Of a DNA stretch of 25,896 nt, positions 7,301 to 14,630 are shown one piece after another (the first letter of the stretch is position 1; the number at the start of each line of letters is the position of its first letter). The stretch covers positions 12,034 through 37,929 of the forward strand of contig QANA01000085.1 of assembly GCA_003149735.1 (NCBI GenBank), written 5' to 3'. The DNA is from Clostridiales bacterium (lineage in GTDB: Bacteria; Bacillota_A; Clostridia; Christensenellales; Christensenellaceae). Both the position numbers and the translations under genes were made by a program. The notes under the pieces are model-generated. The model was not told the origin of the DNA. It searched no databases and worked only from the letters and a program-made list of their open reading frames with translations.

Positions 7301-8011
7301 TCACTTAATGCTCTTAAGATATGCAATCTCTTCTTTCGTAAGCAAACGATATTCTCCCTTTTTCAAAGGGCCCAGATTAATATCGCCAACACTGATACGC
7401 TTTAAGAATACAACATGCTTATCAATTGTTTCAAACATACGGCGTACCTGACGGTTACGACCCTCATGGATGATGATAGTCATTTCCGTACGGTCTTCCA
7501 CCGCATTCATCACTTTAATACGAGCCGGCGCCGTCTTACCACCTTCAATTATCACTCCACGCTCCAGTTGTTTGATTTCTTCGGGGGAAACAAAACTGTC
7601 TACCACAACATAATAGCGTTTGCTTACTTCATGGCTGGGATGCGTCAGCTTATTGGCCAGCTCGCCGTCATTCGTCAACAACAATAAACCTTCTGTCGTG
7701 AAATCCAATCGACCGATAGGATAAATGCGTTGATCTATGCCTTTTACATAATCCAATACCGTACGCCGTCCTTTATCGTCAGAGCAGGTAGAAACACATC
7801 CCACCGGTTTATTAAGCATGATATAAATTTTTTCATCCGGGATTTGGATTTTTCTTCCCGAAACATAAATTTGATCGATTTCCGGATCCACATTCGTAGC
7901 CGGATCATACACAAAGCGTCCGTTAACCCGTACAACTCCTTTACGGATCAGTTCCTCCGATTTCCGCCTGGATGCGACGCCTGCCGCCGCCATAAATTTT
8001 GCAATGCGCAT
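7301..8011 (-). CDS. rluB: Ribosomal large-subunit pseudouridine synthase, RluB/RsuA family
   Basis: The enzyme converts a uridine in 23S rRNA to pseudouridine. The 236-residue protein has an N-terminal S4 RNA-binding domain (residues 1-60, MRIAKFMAAAGVASRRKSEE). A catalytic domain follows, with IMLNKPVGCVST, the signature GRLDFTTEGLLLLTNDGEL with catalytic D103, and HEGRNRQVRRMFE near residue 190. The ATG at 8009-8011 is preceded by GGAGGT with a short spacer; the frame is open ten codons further but without a better site. It follows dacF by 36 nt and ends in a terminator. In Bacillus, rluB is also near scpAB and a D,D-carboxypeptidase gene, which supports RluB over RsuA. Confidence 0.93.
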   Translation of the reverse strand: MRIAKFMAAAGVASRRKSEELIRKGVVRVNGRFVYDPATNVDPEIDQIYVSGRKIQIPDEKIYIMLNKPVGCVSTCSDDKGRRTVLDYVKGIDQRIYPIGRLDFTTEGLLLLTNDGELANKLTHPSHEVSKRYYVVVDSFVSPEEIKQLERGVIIEGGKTAPARIKVMNAVEDRTEMTIIIHEGRNRQVRRMFETIDKHVVFLKRISVGDINLGPLKKGEYRLLTKEEIAYLKSIK

Positions 8012-8047
8012 ACATACCTCCGTCGGATGTATTACACGCACAGCACA

Positions 8048-9193
8048 TCATCCGACCCACTTCTCAATTATTTTTGAAAGATTATATTCATAGGTATTCT
8101 CTGCGACATCCTGTGTTGCAACAATATCTGCCGCAGCATACAGCGTCCCTTCCAGCCAGAATTCCACGCTGCCCACTACCATACCGCAATATACCGGCGC
8201 CTGCACTTGAGAAACCAAATTAATCTTTCTTTTTACAATTTTATACTCTTCCGGCTGTAAAGGCAAGGCAATCTCTTCATTTACTGCAATTTTTACCTGA
8301 TCAACAACACCATTCTGTACTCCCAGTACTCCCAATTCTTCTCCTTGCTGTGCCACATTCTGCATTGAATACTGTTCAAAGCCATAATCCAAAAGTTTAT
8401 AGCAATCTTCAAACATATTTCCATCGTTCAACACAACGGCAATCAATTGCATATTTTCCCGCAAAGCCCCGGCAGACAGGCACTTGCCCGCGGCCTTGGT
8501 ATATCCCGTTTTGATGCCGTTGCCCCCATCATACTGATAAAGTATTTTATTTTTACTGCGAAGGTAACGTGCAGGAGAGTCATCATCCTGTGTCAAATCC
8601 ATAGAAGAGGTTCCCACAATCTGTCGAAACGTTTCATTTTGCATTGCATAAGCAGAGATCAAAGCCAAATCTCTGGCTGTTGTATAGTGATTTTCATCCG
8701 GAAGGCCATTGGGCGTCACAAAATGCGTATCGACGGCACCAATCTCCACCGACTTCTGATTCATCATCTCTGCAAAAGCTTCAATACTGCCGGCAATATG
8801 CACGGCAATGGTAACGGCAGCATCATTTCCGGAGGCCAGCATCAGTCCGTATAACAGTTCCCGCAATGAAATCGTTTCCCCATATTGCAGGTAAATCGAA
8901 GAGCCCTCTATCCCAACTGCTTCATCCGGCACTTGTACAATCGTATCCAGATTTCCATTTTCGATAGCCAGAATACAAGTCATGATTTTGGTTGTACTGG
9001 CCATGGGCAAATGTTCTCCGGCATTGGATTGTAAAAGAATCCTCCCTGTGCTGGCTTCCACAAGCGCATATGCCTGCGCATGAATATCCGGCAAAGCATA
9101 TGCTCTGCCGGATATCGTGCATACAACTATAAAGAGTAGCAGACTCAGACTACATATCCATTTCTTCCATCTCTTTTCTCTGCTTATTTCCAC
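8048..9193 (-). CDS. dacF: D-alanyl-D-alanine carboxypeptidase (DacF / PBP5 family)
   Basis: This secreted or membrane-linked penicillin-binding protein trims the terminal D-Ala from peptidoglycan stem peptides. The protein of about 381 residues begins with a signal sequence (hydrophobic ICSLSLLLFIVVCTISGRAYA). The peptidase S11 motifs follow: SxxK as S66-TT-K69, SxN as S121-G-N123, and KTG in GIKTGYTKAAG. A C-terminal PBP5-like beta domain then leads to an amphipathic end. The GTG at 9191-9193 is chosen as start because AGGAGG lies 9 nt upstream; a TTG nine codons earlier has no such site. The start lies inside the 3' end of ytfJ (44-nt overlap), implying coupled translation. Its neighbours fit a DacF-like sporulation or general cell-wall role. 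Confidence 0.92.
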   Translation of the reverse strand: MEISREKRWKKWICSLSLLLFIVVCTISGRAYALPDIHAQAYALVEASTGRILLQSNAGEHLPMASTTKIMTCILAIENGNLDTIVQVPDEAVGIEGSSIYLQYGETISLRELLYGLMLASGNDAAVTIAVHIAGSIEAFAEMMNQKSVEIGAVDTHFVTPNGLPDENHYTTARDLALISAYAMQNETFRQIVGTSSMDLTQDDDSPARYLRSKNKILYQYDGGNGIKTGYTKAAGKCLSAGALRENMQLIAVVLNDGNMFEDCYKLLDYGFEQYSMQNVAQQGEELGVLGVQNGVVDQVKIAVNEEIALPLQPEEYKIVKRKINLVSQVQAPVYCGMVVGSVEFWLEGTLYAAADIVATQDVAENTYEYNLSKIIEKWVG

Positions 9194-9587
9194 GTTTGCA
9201 TTCCTCCTCTTTTTTACCAATCATTTTTCTCAGTTCCTTTGTCATTTCGGGCAACTGTTCTAAAATTTTATCGGTAATCGTCCGGTTATAAACAGTCATT
9301 AAACGGAGCTCTTCCTTTCCGGAAACCATAAAAGCTACCGGCGATATACTGATGCCCGCACTGCTACCTCCCGCAAAAGGGTATTCTTTTGCAGCAACTT
9401 CTTTTTCCGCTTTTGCGGACGCATGATATTCTCCTCCGCCGCTGACAAATCCAAAGCTGATTTTGGAAATAGGAACAATCGTCTGTCCATCCGGAGTTAC
9501 AAAGGGTTTTCCGACAATTGTATCGACATCTGCCATTTCCTTTAATTCACTCATTGTGATGTTCAAGATATTTTCAATTGGATGCAT
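9150..9587 (-). CDS. ytfJ: Sporulation protein YtfJ/GerW family
   Basis: YtfJ (GerW) is a small soluble spore protein family needed for normal germination in Bacillus. The 145-residue product shows the family features: an N-terminal helix (MHPIENILNITMSELKEM), TIVGKPFVTPDGQTIVPIS, the ISFGFVSGGGEY turn, a Gly/Ser-rich FAGGSSAGISISPVAF segment near residue 95, and a charged helical tail. An SD GAGG precedes the ATG. The start overlaps the stop of the DUF2953 gene by 14 nt, and the end overlaps dacF. The last 15 or so residues are highly charged and encoded in the overlap, so they are probably not conserved. The ytfI-ytfJ pairing matches Bacillus and many Clostridia. Confidence 0.9.
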   Translation of the reverse strand: MHPIENILNITMSELKEMADVDTIVGKPFVTPDGQTIVPISKISFGFVSGGGEYHASAKAEKEVAAKEYPFAGGSSAGISISPVAFMVSGKEELRLMTVYNRTITDKILEQLPEMTKELRKMIGKKEEECKRGNKQRKEMEEMDM

Positions 9588-10116
9588 AATTACGCCTCAT
9601 TTCTTTTATGATGATAGCTATAATCTCTGCAACCCGCAGGCAAAATATACCTTCTACCAAAAGATTCATCCCTGTTTCTTCAAAATCCGGCAAAACCTGC
9701 AGCTCTGTATGAGGCATTTGCCAAATACGAATTGCGCTCCAGGCTGCTGTTTCCAAAGCGCCGCAAGATAAAGCAGTACAAGCAGCATCGCCTACTCCCA
9801 ATACCACTTTAGCCTGCAGCCGCTTGATTCCCTTGAAAAACGCACGAGGACTGATTTTCATAATTTTACGGATATCTTCTTGCTCCACACGTAAGGAAAG
9901 GTAGCGAAAACTGTTTCTTTTTATCTGTATGATGTGCGGGAAAATATAATGCCGCATAGAAATATAATACAATGCTGCATATATCCGTATTCCGCAAAAA
10001 TATACTTTCAATTTTACAGTTCCCTTTTTTTCTGCCAAAGAATAAACTTCCAGCCGAAATGTACCCAGCAACAATATAGCCAGTGCCCCAACTATACACC
10101 ATAAAAAAATACCCAT
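9574..10116 (-). CDS. DUF2953 membrane protein (YtfI-like)
   Basis: This is a 180-residue protein with one N-terminal membrane helix (residues 2-22, GIFLWCIVGALAILLLGTF). A beta-rich segment (LEVYSLAEKKGTVKLKVYFCGI) and a helical C-terminal part that includes GDAACTALSCGALETAAW follow. This is the pattern of DUF2953 proteins, which usually precede ytfJ. Their function is unknown, with association to sporulation by context only. The ATG at 10114-10116 is preferred because AAGGAG lies 7 nt upstream; an in-frame ATG at 10149 has no ribosome binding site. The preferred site is in a perfect 10-bp hairpin with the SD in the loop and a seven-U run after it, which may control this gene and those downstream. 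Confidence 0.78.
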   Translation of the reverse strand: MGIFLWCIVGALAILLLGTFRLEVYSLAEKKGTVKLKVYFCGIRIYAALYYISMRHYIFPHIIQIKRNSFRYLSLRVEQEDIRKIMKISPRAFFKGIKRLQAKVVLGVGDAACTALSCGALETAAWSAIRIWQMPHTELQVLPDFEETGMNLLVEGIFCLRVAEIIAIIIKEMRRNYASN

Positions 10117-10139
10117 AGCTGCTCTCCTTGCTATGGGTA
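10103..10139 (-). promoter_or_regulatory. Terminator-like hairpin presenting the DUF2953 ribosome binding site
   Basis: On the minus strand TACCCATAGC (10139-10130) pairs perfectly with GCTATGGGTA (10119-10110). The 10-nt loop AAGGAGAGCA holds the Shine-Dalgarno. The preferred start codon ATG lies in the 3' arm and is followed at once by seven T residues (10108-10102). The element looks at the same time like an intrinsic terminator and like a translation-control hairpin, placed between scpB and the sporulation genes. Confidence 0.6.
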
Positions 10140-10161
10140 CTTTTTCCATATTCTCATTTAT

Positions 10162-10716
10162 TTATTCTTCTATTTCCTCTTGCGAATCCAGCTGTTCCTC
10201 TGCCGTTTCTTCTTCCTTCAGTTCCGGCAAATCTTCCAGAGAATGTAAATCAAAATAGCGCAAAAATGCCTGACTGGTCGCATATAGTTTGGGGCGTCCC
10301 AACGCGTCTTTCCTGCCTGCCACATAAATCAAATCTTTTTCCAGCAGAGTATTAATCGTATAGCTGCTGTTTACCCCACGCACACGCTCGACTTCTTCCC
10401 GCGTCACCGGCTGGCGATAAGCAATAATAGAAAGGGTCTCCAGCATAGCACGCGACAATGCCTCTTCATTCTTTTCGCCCAGCAGTCCAATAATCAGTTC
10501 TGCATATTCCGGCCGGGTACACAGCTGTACTCGATCTGCAAATTGTTTAAGCAACAAACCGGAGCCTTTTTCCCGTACTTTCATTTCCGTCTGCAAGATT
10601 TGCTGCAGTTCTTCCTTTGAAATTCCCAGCGCCTGTGCCAATTCCGCAATTTCTATCGCTTCTCCTGCCATAAAAAGAATATTTTCTACGGCGCCTATAA
10701 TTTTTTCATTTTCCAT
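10162..10716 (-). CDS. scpB: Segregation and condensation protein ScpB
   Basis: ScpB is the winged-helix kleisin-associated subunit that joins ScpA and SMC in the bacterial condensin. The 184-residue protein has two winged-helix domains with the conserved GAVENILFMAG start, SRAMLETLSIIAYRQPVTR near residue 95, VRGVNSSYTINTLLEKDLI, GRKDALGRPKLYATS and the YFDLHSLEDLPEL end. An acidic tail follows. It starts 1 nt after the scpA stop, so the two are cotranslated in the classic order scpA-scpB. A terminator-like hairpin lies between scpB and the next gene. Confidence 0.95.
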   Translation of the reverse strand: MENEKIIGAVENILFMAGEAIEIAELAQALGISKEELQQILQTEMKVREKGSGLLLKQFADRVQLCTRPEYAELIIGLLGEKNEEALSRAMLETLSIIAYRQPVTREEVERVRGVNSSYTINTLLEKDLIYVAGRKDALGRPKLYATSQAFLRYFDLHSLEDLPELKEEETAEEQLDSQEEIEE

Positions 10717-10717
10717 G

Positions 10718-11455
10718 TTATTTGTTGCGTTCCTTTTGTCTGCGATAAATGCCTATGGCTCCAAAAATGTCATTCTGATGTACGGTGATTTTGCCCTGCG
10801 CAATCAACTCCAGCAGCGCATAAAACGTTACCGCAACCTCCATGCGTGTAGGTTCCGGAGAAAAAAGTTCTGCAAAATCGATTTCCTCTCGAACTGCCAA
10901 CCTGGCCATAATCAATCGCATTTTGTCATGCATACTCACGTAATCAGCTTGGATGACCACGTCATTTTCCTGCTGACGCTGTATTTTCACCTTTGCCAGC
11001 ATTGCCTGATAAGCACTCACCAGCGCCTCTACACTGGCATTGATCAGTACCGGTGCCCGCGTATCCACAATTTCTTCAGGTAACTTATAATAAAATTCCC
11101 GACCGCTTTCTTCCAATTCACGCAGCTGCTCCGCAGCTTCCTTAAAACGTTTATATTCGTTCAGTCGTTGGACCAGTCGATCCTCTTCGGATAATTCTTC
11201 TTCTGTTTCTGTTTTTATTTTGGGCAATAACGCTCTGGATTTTATATACAACAGCGTTGCCGCCATTTCTAAAAATTCGCTGGCGCTCTCCAAATCCTGC
11301 ATATCACTTTGCTGTAAATAAGCAAGATACTGTTCTGTGATCTCAGATACAAAAATATCTTTCACTTCAATTTTTGCACGACTGATCAAATGCAGCAAAA
11401 GATCCAACGGCCCATCGAAATTAGATAACTTCAGCTGATATTTTTCTGCACTCAT
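10718..11455 (-). CDS. scpA: Segregation and condensation protein ScpA
   Basis: ScpA is the kleisin that bridges the SMC heads and binds ScpB during chromosome organisation. The 245-residue protein begins with the strongly conserved KLSNFDGPLDLLLHLISRAKI and DIFVSEITEQYLAYL. It continues through SASEFLEMAATLLYIKSRALLP and ends in a winged-helix region (VAVTFYALLELIAQGKI). Length fits the family. The ATG is 2 nt after the stop of the site-2 protease gene, and scpB follows after 1 nt, so all three share a transcript. Confidence 0.95.
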   Translation of the reverse strand: MSAEKYQLKLSNFDGPLDLLLHLISRAKIEVKDIFVSEITEQYLAYLQQSDMQDLESASEFLEMAATLLYIKSRALLPKIKTETEEELSEEDRLVQRLNEYKRFKEAAEQLRELEESGREFYYKLPEEIVDTRAPVLINASVEALVSAYQAMLAKVKIQRQQENDVVIQADYVSMHDKMRLIMARLAVREEIDFAELFSPEPTRMEVAVTFYALLELIAQGKITVHQNDIFGAIGIYRRQKERNK

Positions 11456-11457
11456 AC

Positions 11458-12108
11458 TTATATAAACAACGCAAAGAATCGCAAGAATAAGCTATACAGC
11501 CCGGAAGTTGCCCAACCAAGTATTACGTCCAGTGCCCCGCTAAATACCAAGACAATCAACAGCAAATATCCGTATTTCTGCAGAAAATCCACCACTGCAT
11601 AATTTTTCTTTACAAAAAGGCTGGTTACCACATGAAATCCGTCCAGCGGCGGTACTGGCAATACATTAAACAATGCAAAATTCAAATTTAAACTAATTAA
11701 ATAAGACATCACCAGTACATACCATTCTCCCTCTATCCGCACAAAACACCAAATACCCGTAAAAAGGAATGCCAGCAGTAAATTTATAAAAGGCCCTGCT
11801 AATGAAATAATCAAATCATCTCTGCGGAAATGTTTCAGATTTCTGGAGTTGACCACTACCGGCTTTGCCCATCCAAAGCCAAAAAAAACAAACATCACTG
11901 CACCAATCCAATCAATATGCCGAAAAGGGTCAATGGACATTCTACCCATATTTTTTGCAGTCGGGTCTCCCAGTTTATAGGAAGCAAATGCATGTGCCCA
12001 TTCATGAAACGAAATTGCTACACACATTGCCAGGAACGACACCAGCACATACAGCAGTGCCTGCATCGGGTTTTCGCTAAACATTGCTAAAATATATGAA
12101 ATTCCCAT
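11458..12108 (-). CDS. Site-2 protease family (M50B) membrane metalloprotease
   Basis: This intramembrane zinc protease belongs to the compact, PDZ-less YwhC-type branch. The 216-residue protein has several membrane helices, the zinc motif HEWAH (approximately residues 35-39, in SFHEWAHAFASYKLGD), the family-typical GRMSIDPFRHIDWIG, and the second active-site motif NVLPVPPLDGFHV near residue 150 that supplies the Asp ligand. It is the first gene before scpA, a position common in Clostridia and Bacilli. The ATG at 12106-12108 lacks a well-spaced SD. Instead an SD followed by the three-codon ORF ATG-ATT-TAA lies just upstream, so reinitiation is possible. Substrate is unknown. Confidence 0.92.
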   Translation of the reverse strand: MGISYILAMFSENPMQALLYVLVSFLAMCVAISFHEWAHAFASYKLGDPTAKNMGRMSIDPFRHIDWIGAVMFVFFGFGWAKPVVVNSRNLKHFRRDDLIISLAGPFINLLLAFLFTGIWCFVRIEGEWYVLVMSYLISLNLNFALFNVLPVPPLDGFHVVTSLFVKKNYAVVDFLQKYGYLLLIVLVFSGALDVILGWATSGLYSLFLRFFALFI

Positions 12109-12112
12109 ATAG

Positions 12113-12121
12113 TTAAATCAT
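12113..12121 (-). other. Two-residue leader ORF before the site-2 protease
   Basis: AAAGGA (12132-12127) stands 5 nt before an ATG-ATT-TAA mini-ORF (12121-12113). Its stop is 4 nt from the ATG of the protease, which has no well-placed SD of its own. Ribosomes could start, stop and reinitiate. Confidence 0.35.
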
Positions 12122-12174
12122 CCAATTCCTTTCTTTTCCTATCATCACATACAGCATAAAGCCACTGTTATAGT

Positions 12175-12204
12175 ATAATACAGTTCTGCCCGATTGCCTA
12201 TCAA
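12175..12204 (-). promoter_or_regulatory. Probable sigma-A promoter of the protease-scpAB-sporulation-rluB unit
   Basis: Minus-strand TTGATA (12204-12199) and TATTAT (12180-12175) are separated by 18 nt, about 70 nt before the protease start and just after the GerMN gene. No convincing terminator separates the two units, so some read-through from the kinase unit is possible. Confidence 0.55.
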
Positions 12205-12227
12205 ATTTTTTATGAACAACCCTGTCC

Positions 12228-13658
12228 TTATTGTTTTACTAAGCCCGGGCTTGGCATAAGAGGAGAAATTAGGCTTAGATTTCCTCCACGAACAGACTTC
12301 ACGTATTCGCCATTCACCAGAAACTGCACTGTCTTGATAGGGCCGATGCTGCATATGGTATTAACAATAGAGTAGATCATCAGAATCTGCCCCTGCGCTG
12401 TTAAACGTTCCATACTATAGATGAAGTTCTGTGAAAAATCCAGAATCGCGCAATCTCCACTGATTTCAAAAGATAAAATATCTTTTTCTGAAAGTCCCCC
12501 CGGAAATACTGAAACGACTGTTTCCGGATCACCATCGATCGCTCCTTCTCCGATCAATCGGATATAGGTATTCCAATCCAAAGCTTCTTCGTCATGAACA
12601 ATCCGCTTTACCTGTTGTATGGAAGTCATGTCTTCGTTTGGCAAGTAAATCTCTATCACATTTCCCAGATATTTTCCGGTTTCTTCTTGCTGTACGATCA
12701 TCACTTCATCCTGCCAATAGCAGCACAGGCTTCGCAGCCCTGGCAAAACACCCTGCAGCGTATCGTAAACCGCCGCCATCGACCGCCTTCGCTGCGCTTC
12801 TTCATCACGGGAAAAAAGCAAATCTGCCTGCCAGATTGTCAGTATTCCTGCTTCATAGGAGAAATACTGCTTCAATTCCTCTTCTGTACATTGCATCAAC
12901 AACTGCGAAAAAACACTCTCTTCCAGTGGTGAAAGATACGTCGCCTCATATTTTGCGCCCTTCGCCTGTTGTTCCAGCACATTGATAATCATTTTGGGCA
13001 GGCTCGAATAATTTACATTTACACTTCGCACTTCCGACAACAGATACCCTGTTGTTTCTTCCACAAAATATAACCCGACATTTGCGTTATATGCTTCTTC
13101 ACCCAATTGTTCAATCATGCTTCTCTGTTGTTGATACAATTCCGGAAGGCTACCCTCGGTTTTTCCCAATAGACCAATGGGTACTCCCATAATCGAAGCC
13201 GGCAAGCCGGAAATCTCCACATTTACATAACTGATATTGCAATTTTCTAACAATGTATTGGCTATCAATACCGATAAAAAGTATCGTTGGCGATCCGACA
13301 TGGCAATATCGGCCTCTAAATAAACATTGGCAATTTCAGATGTCAATTCTACATCTTTCACATGGATTTTACTGCCAATATAGCCAAAACCCAGATCAAT
13401 TTGAGAAGAAAGCAATGCCTGTACTATCAAAACCGGGGTTTTTACCCATTCTTCAATCTGTAGTTCCGTAGACGTCGACATGATTTTTCCCGTCGTTTCG
13501 TCAATATAATACAAAATCGGGTAAATCGTCAGATATCCCGTCTGTTCCAGCGGATGAGGGAGAAGTGATATTCCCTGTGTGTTTTTTTCCTCTTTCAATA
13601 CTGAGCATCCGCTACATAAAAACACCAGGCATAAAACCAGAGCCATCCATTTTCGCAT
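12228..13658 (-). CDS. GerMN-domain lipoprotein (first, 476 residues)
   Basis: GerMN is an extracytoplasmic domain first seen in the spore germination protein GerM and also in actinobacterial LpqB. The product starts with a lipoprotein signal (hydrophobic LVLCLVFLCSGC, Cys about residue 18). Two GerMN-like units follow: one around residues 60-160 (TPVLIVQALL then IANVYLEADI and NTLLENCNISYVNVEISG) and one at the C-terminus, approximately residues 345-465 (GNVIEIYLPNED, CAILDFSQNF, VNTICSIGPIKTVQFLVNGE). AGGAGAGG precedes the ATG. It follows the second GerMN gene by 15 nt as the last gene of the two-component operon. The specific ligand or partner is not known; interaction with the sensor kinase is inferred from context. 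Confidence 0.8.
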   Translation of the reverse strand: MRKWMALVLCLVFLCSGCSVLKEEKNTQGISLLPHPLEQTGYLTIYPILYYIDETTGKIMSTSTELQIEEWVKTPVLIVQALLSSQIDLGFGYIGSKIHVKDVELTSEIANVYLEADIAMSDRQRYFLSVLIANTLLENCNISYVNVEISGLPASIMGVPIGLLGKTEGSLPELYQQQRSMIEQLGEEAYNANVGLYFVEETTGYLLSEVRSVNVNYSSLPKMIINVLEQQAKGAKYEATYLSPLEESVFSQLLMQCTEEELKQYFSYEAGILTIWQADLLFSRDEEAQRRRSMAAVYDTLQGVLPGLRSLCCYWQDEVMIVQQEETGKYLGNVIEIYLPNEDMTSIQQVKRIVHDEEALDWNTYIRLIGEGAIDGDPETVVSVFPGGLSEKDILSFEISGDCAILDFSQNFIYSMERLTAQGQILMIYSIVNTICSIGPIKTVQFLVNGEYVKSVRGGNLSLISPLMPSPGLVKQ

Positions 13659-13673
13659 ACACCTCTCCTCCGC

Positions 13674-14630
13674 TCAGAACAACGCTTCCACCATTGCATA
13701 GGTAATTTTCCAAATTCCGTTTTCCCGAATCAGTTTTATTGGCGTATTATTCATTTCCTTGCGCCCCTCTCCACTGATATTCATCGTATAATTTGCCATC
13801 AGAATGGCGCTTTGCTGATCCACCGTTTCTACAATTTCTACAATCTGATAATCCTCTATCCCAATATTCTTGGATTGCATCCAAACAGAAAATGTATTCT
13901 CCAATGGTCTTTGATTATCCTCTTCATCTGTATAAGCAATATAGCGGTAGAGTTCGGAATAATCTTCCGCCTTGATCGCCTCAAAAATGTTAACCAATGT
14001 ATTTTCTGCCGAAAGTACCAGATTCCCTGAACGCCCCAACGGCTCCAGTATTCCAGAGCCTCCCATGCCTACTTCTGACAATGTGATGCGCTGCCCTGTT
14101 TTGCTGCCTTCATTATCCACCAGAATTTGTACTTTTTTACAAATCGAAGCCTCTACAATACTGTTTACAACTGCATATACCGATAGTTTTTTAATATGAT
14201 TCATAGCCTCCGCACTGAGATTTGCAACCGTAATAAAACTCCAGTCCAGAAAATCCTCACTGAATGTAATCGAAATATAGTCCTGCGACTCTTCTATATT
14301 TACAATTTTTGTTTGCGGATTAATAACCGCATTAAAATCAGCACCGATTGTCTGCGGACCGTAAATCAATGCTTCCAAAATACTGTACTCCACCCGGCTG
14401 CTTACAGGAACTGAAATCTCCGTCGGTTTCCCCACCAACATAGTATAATCTTCATTGGCAAAATAGAGCATGACATTCTGGGAGTTGGTATTTATCGCGC
14501 CTTCGTTAGGATCGATCTGTATCACAGAATCATTTTCCTTCTGTTCTTCCTTTTCCTGACGTTTGCAGGCCGCACTACAGCATATCAATATCAGCACCAT
14601 CAATAAAGCTAACTTTCGTTTGCCGCTCAT
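13674..14630 (-). CDS. GerMN-domain lipoprotein (second, 318 residues)
   Basis: This extracytoplasmic lipoprotein has a signal peptide ending in LILICCSAAC (lipidated Cys about residue 22) and an acidic linker. A GerMN domain covers about residues 50-185 (NVMLYFANEDYTML, SILEALIYGP, ISITFSEDFLDW, AVVNSIVEASICKKVQILVD). A C-terminal NTF2-like region follows (residues 215-318, AIKAEDYSELYRYIAY and ending ENGIWKITYAMVEALF). Its ATG overlaps the stop of the sensor kinase by 4 nt (ATGA) with AAAGGAG upstream, so the two are translationally coupled. This coupling suggests it works with the kinase, as LpqB does with MtrB in Actinobacteria. That functional link is an inference. Confidence 0.82.
   Translation of the reverse strand: MSGKRKLALLMVLILICCSAACKRQEKEEQKENDSVIQIDPNEGAINTNSQNVMLYFANEDYTMLVGKPTEISVPVSSRVEYSILEALIYGPQTIGADFNAVINPQTKIVNIEESQDYISITFSEDFLDWSFITVANLSAEAMNHIKKLSVYAVVNSIVEASICKKVQILVDNEGSKTGQRITLSEVGMGGSGILEPLGRSGNLVLSAENTLVNIFEAIKAEDYSELYRYIAYTDEEDNQRPLENTFSVWMQSKNIGIEDYQIVEIVETVDQQSAILMANYTMNISGEGRKEMNNTPIKLIRENGIWKITYAMVEALF

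Noticed and set aside
10117..10149. Upstream start of the DUF2953 gene
   Set aside because: No SD precedes it, the 11 extra residues are charged and unlike a membrane protein start, and the ATG at 10116 has AAGGAG. Kept only as a minor alternative.
12239..12250. Perfect palindrome AAGCCCGGGCTT near the end of the first GerMN gene
   Set aside because: It has no loop and no T run after it, and codes for conserved-looking C-terminal residues, so it is unlikely to be a terminator.
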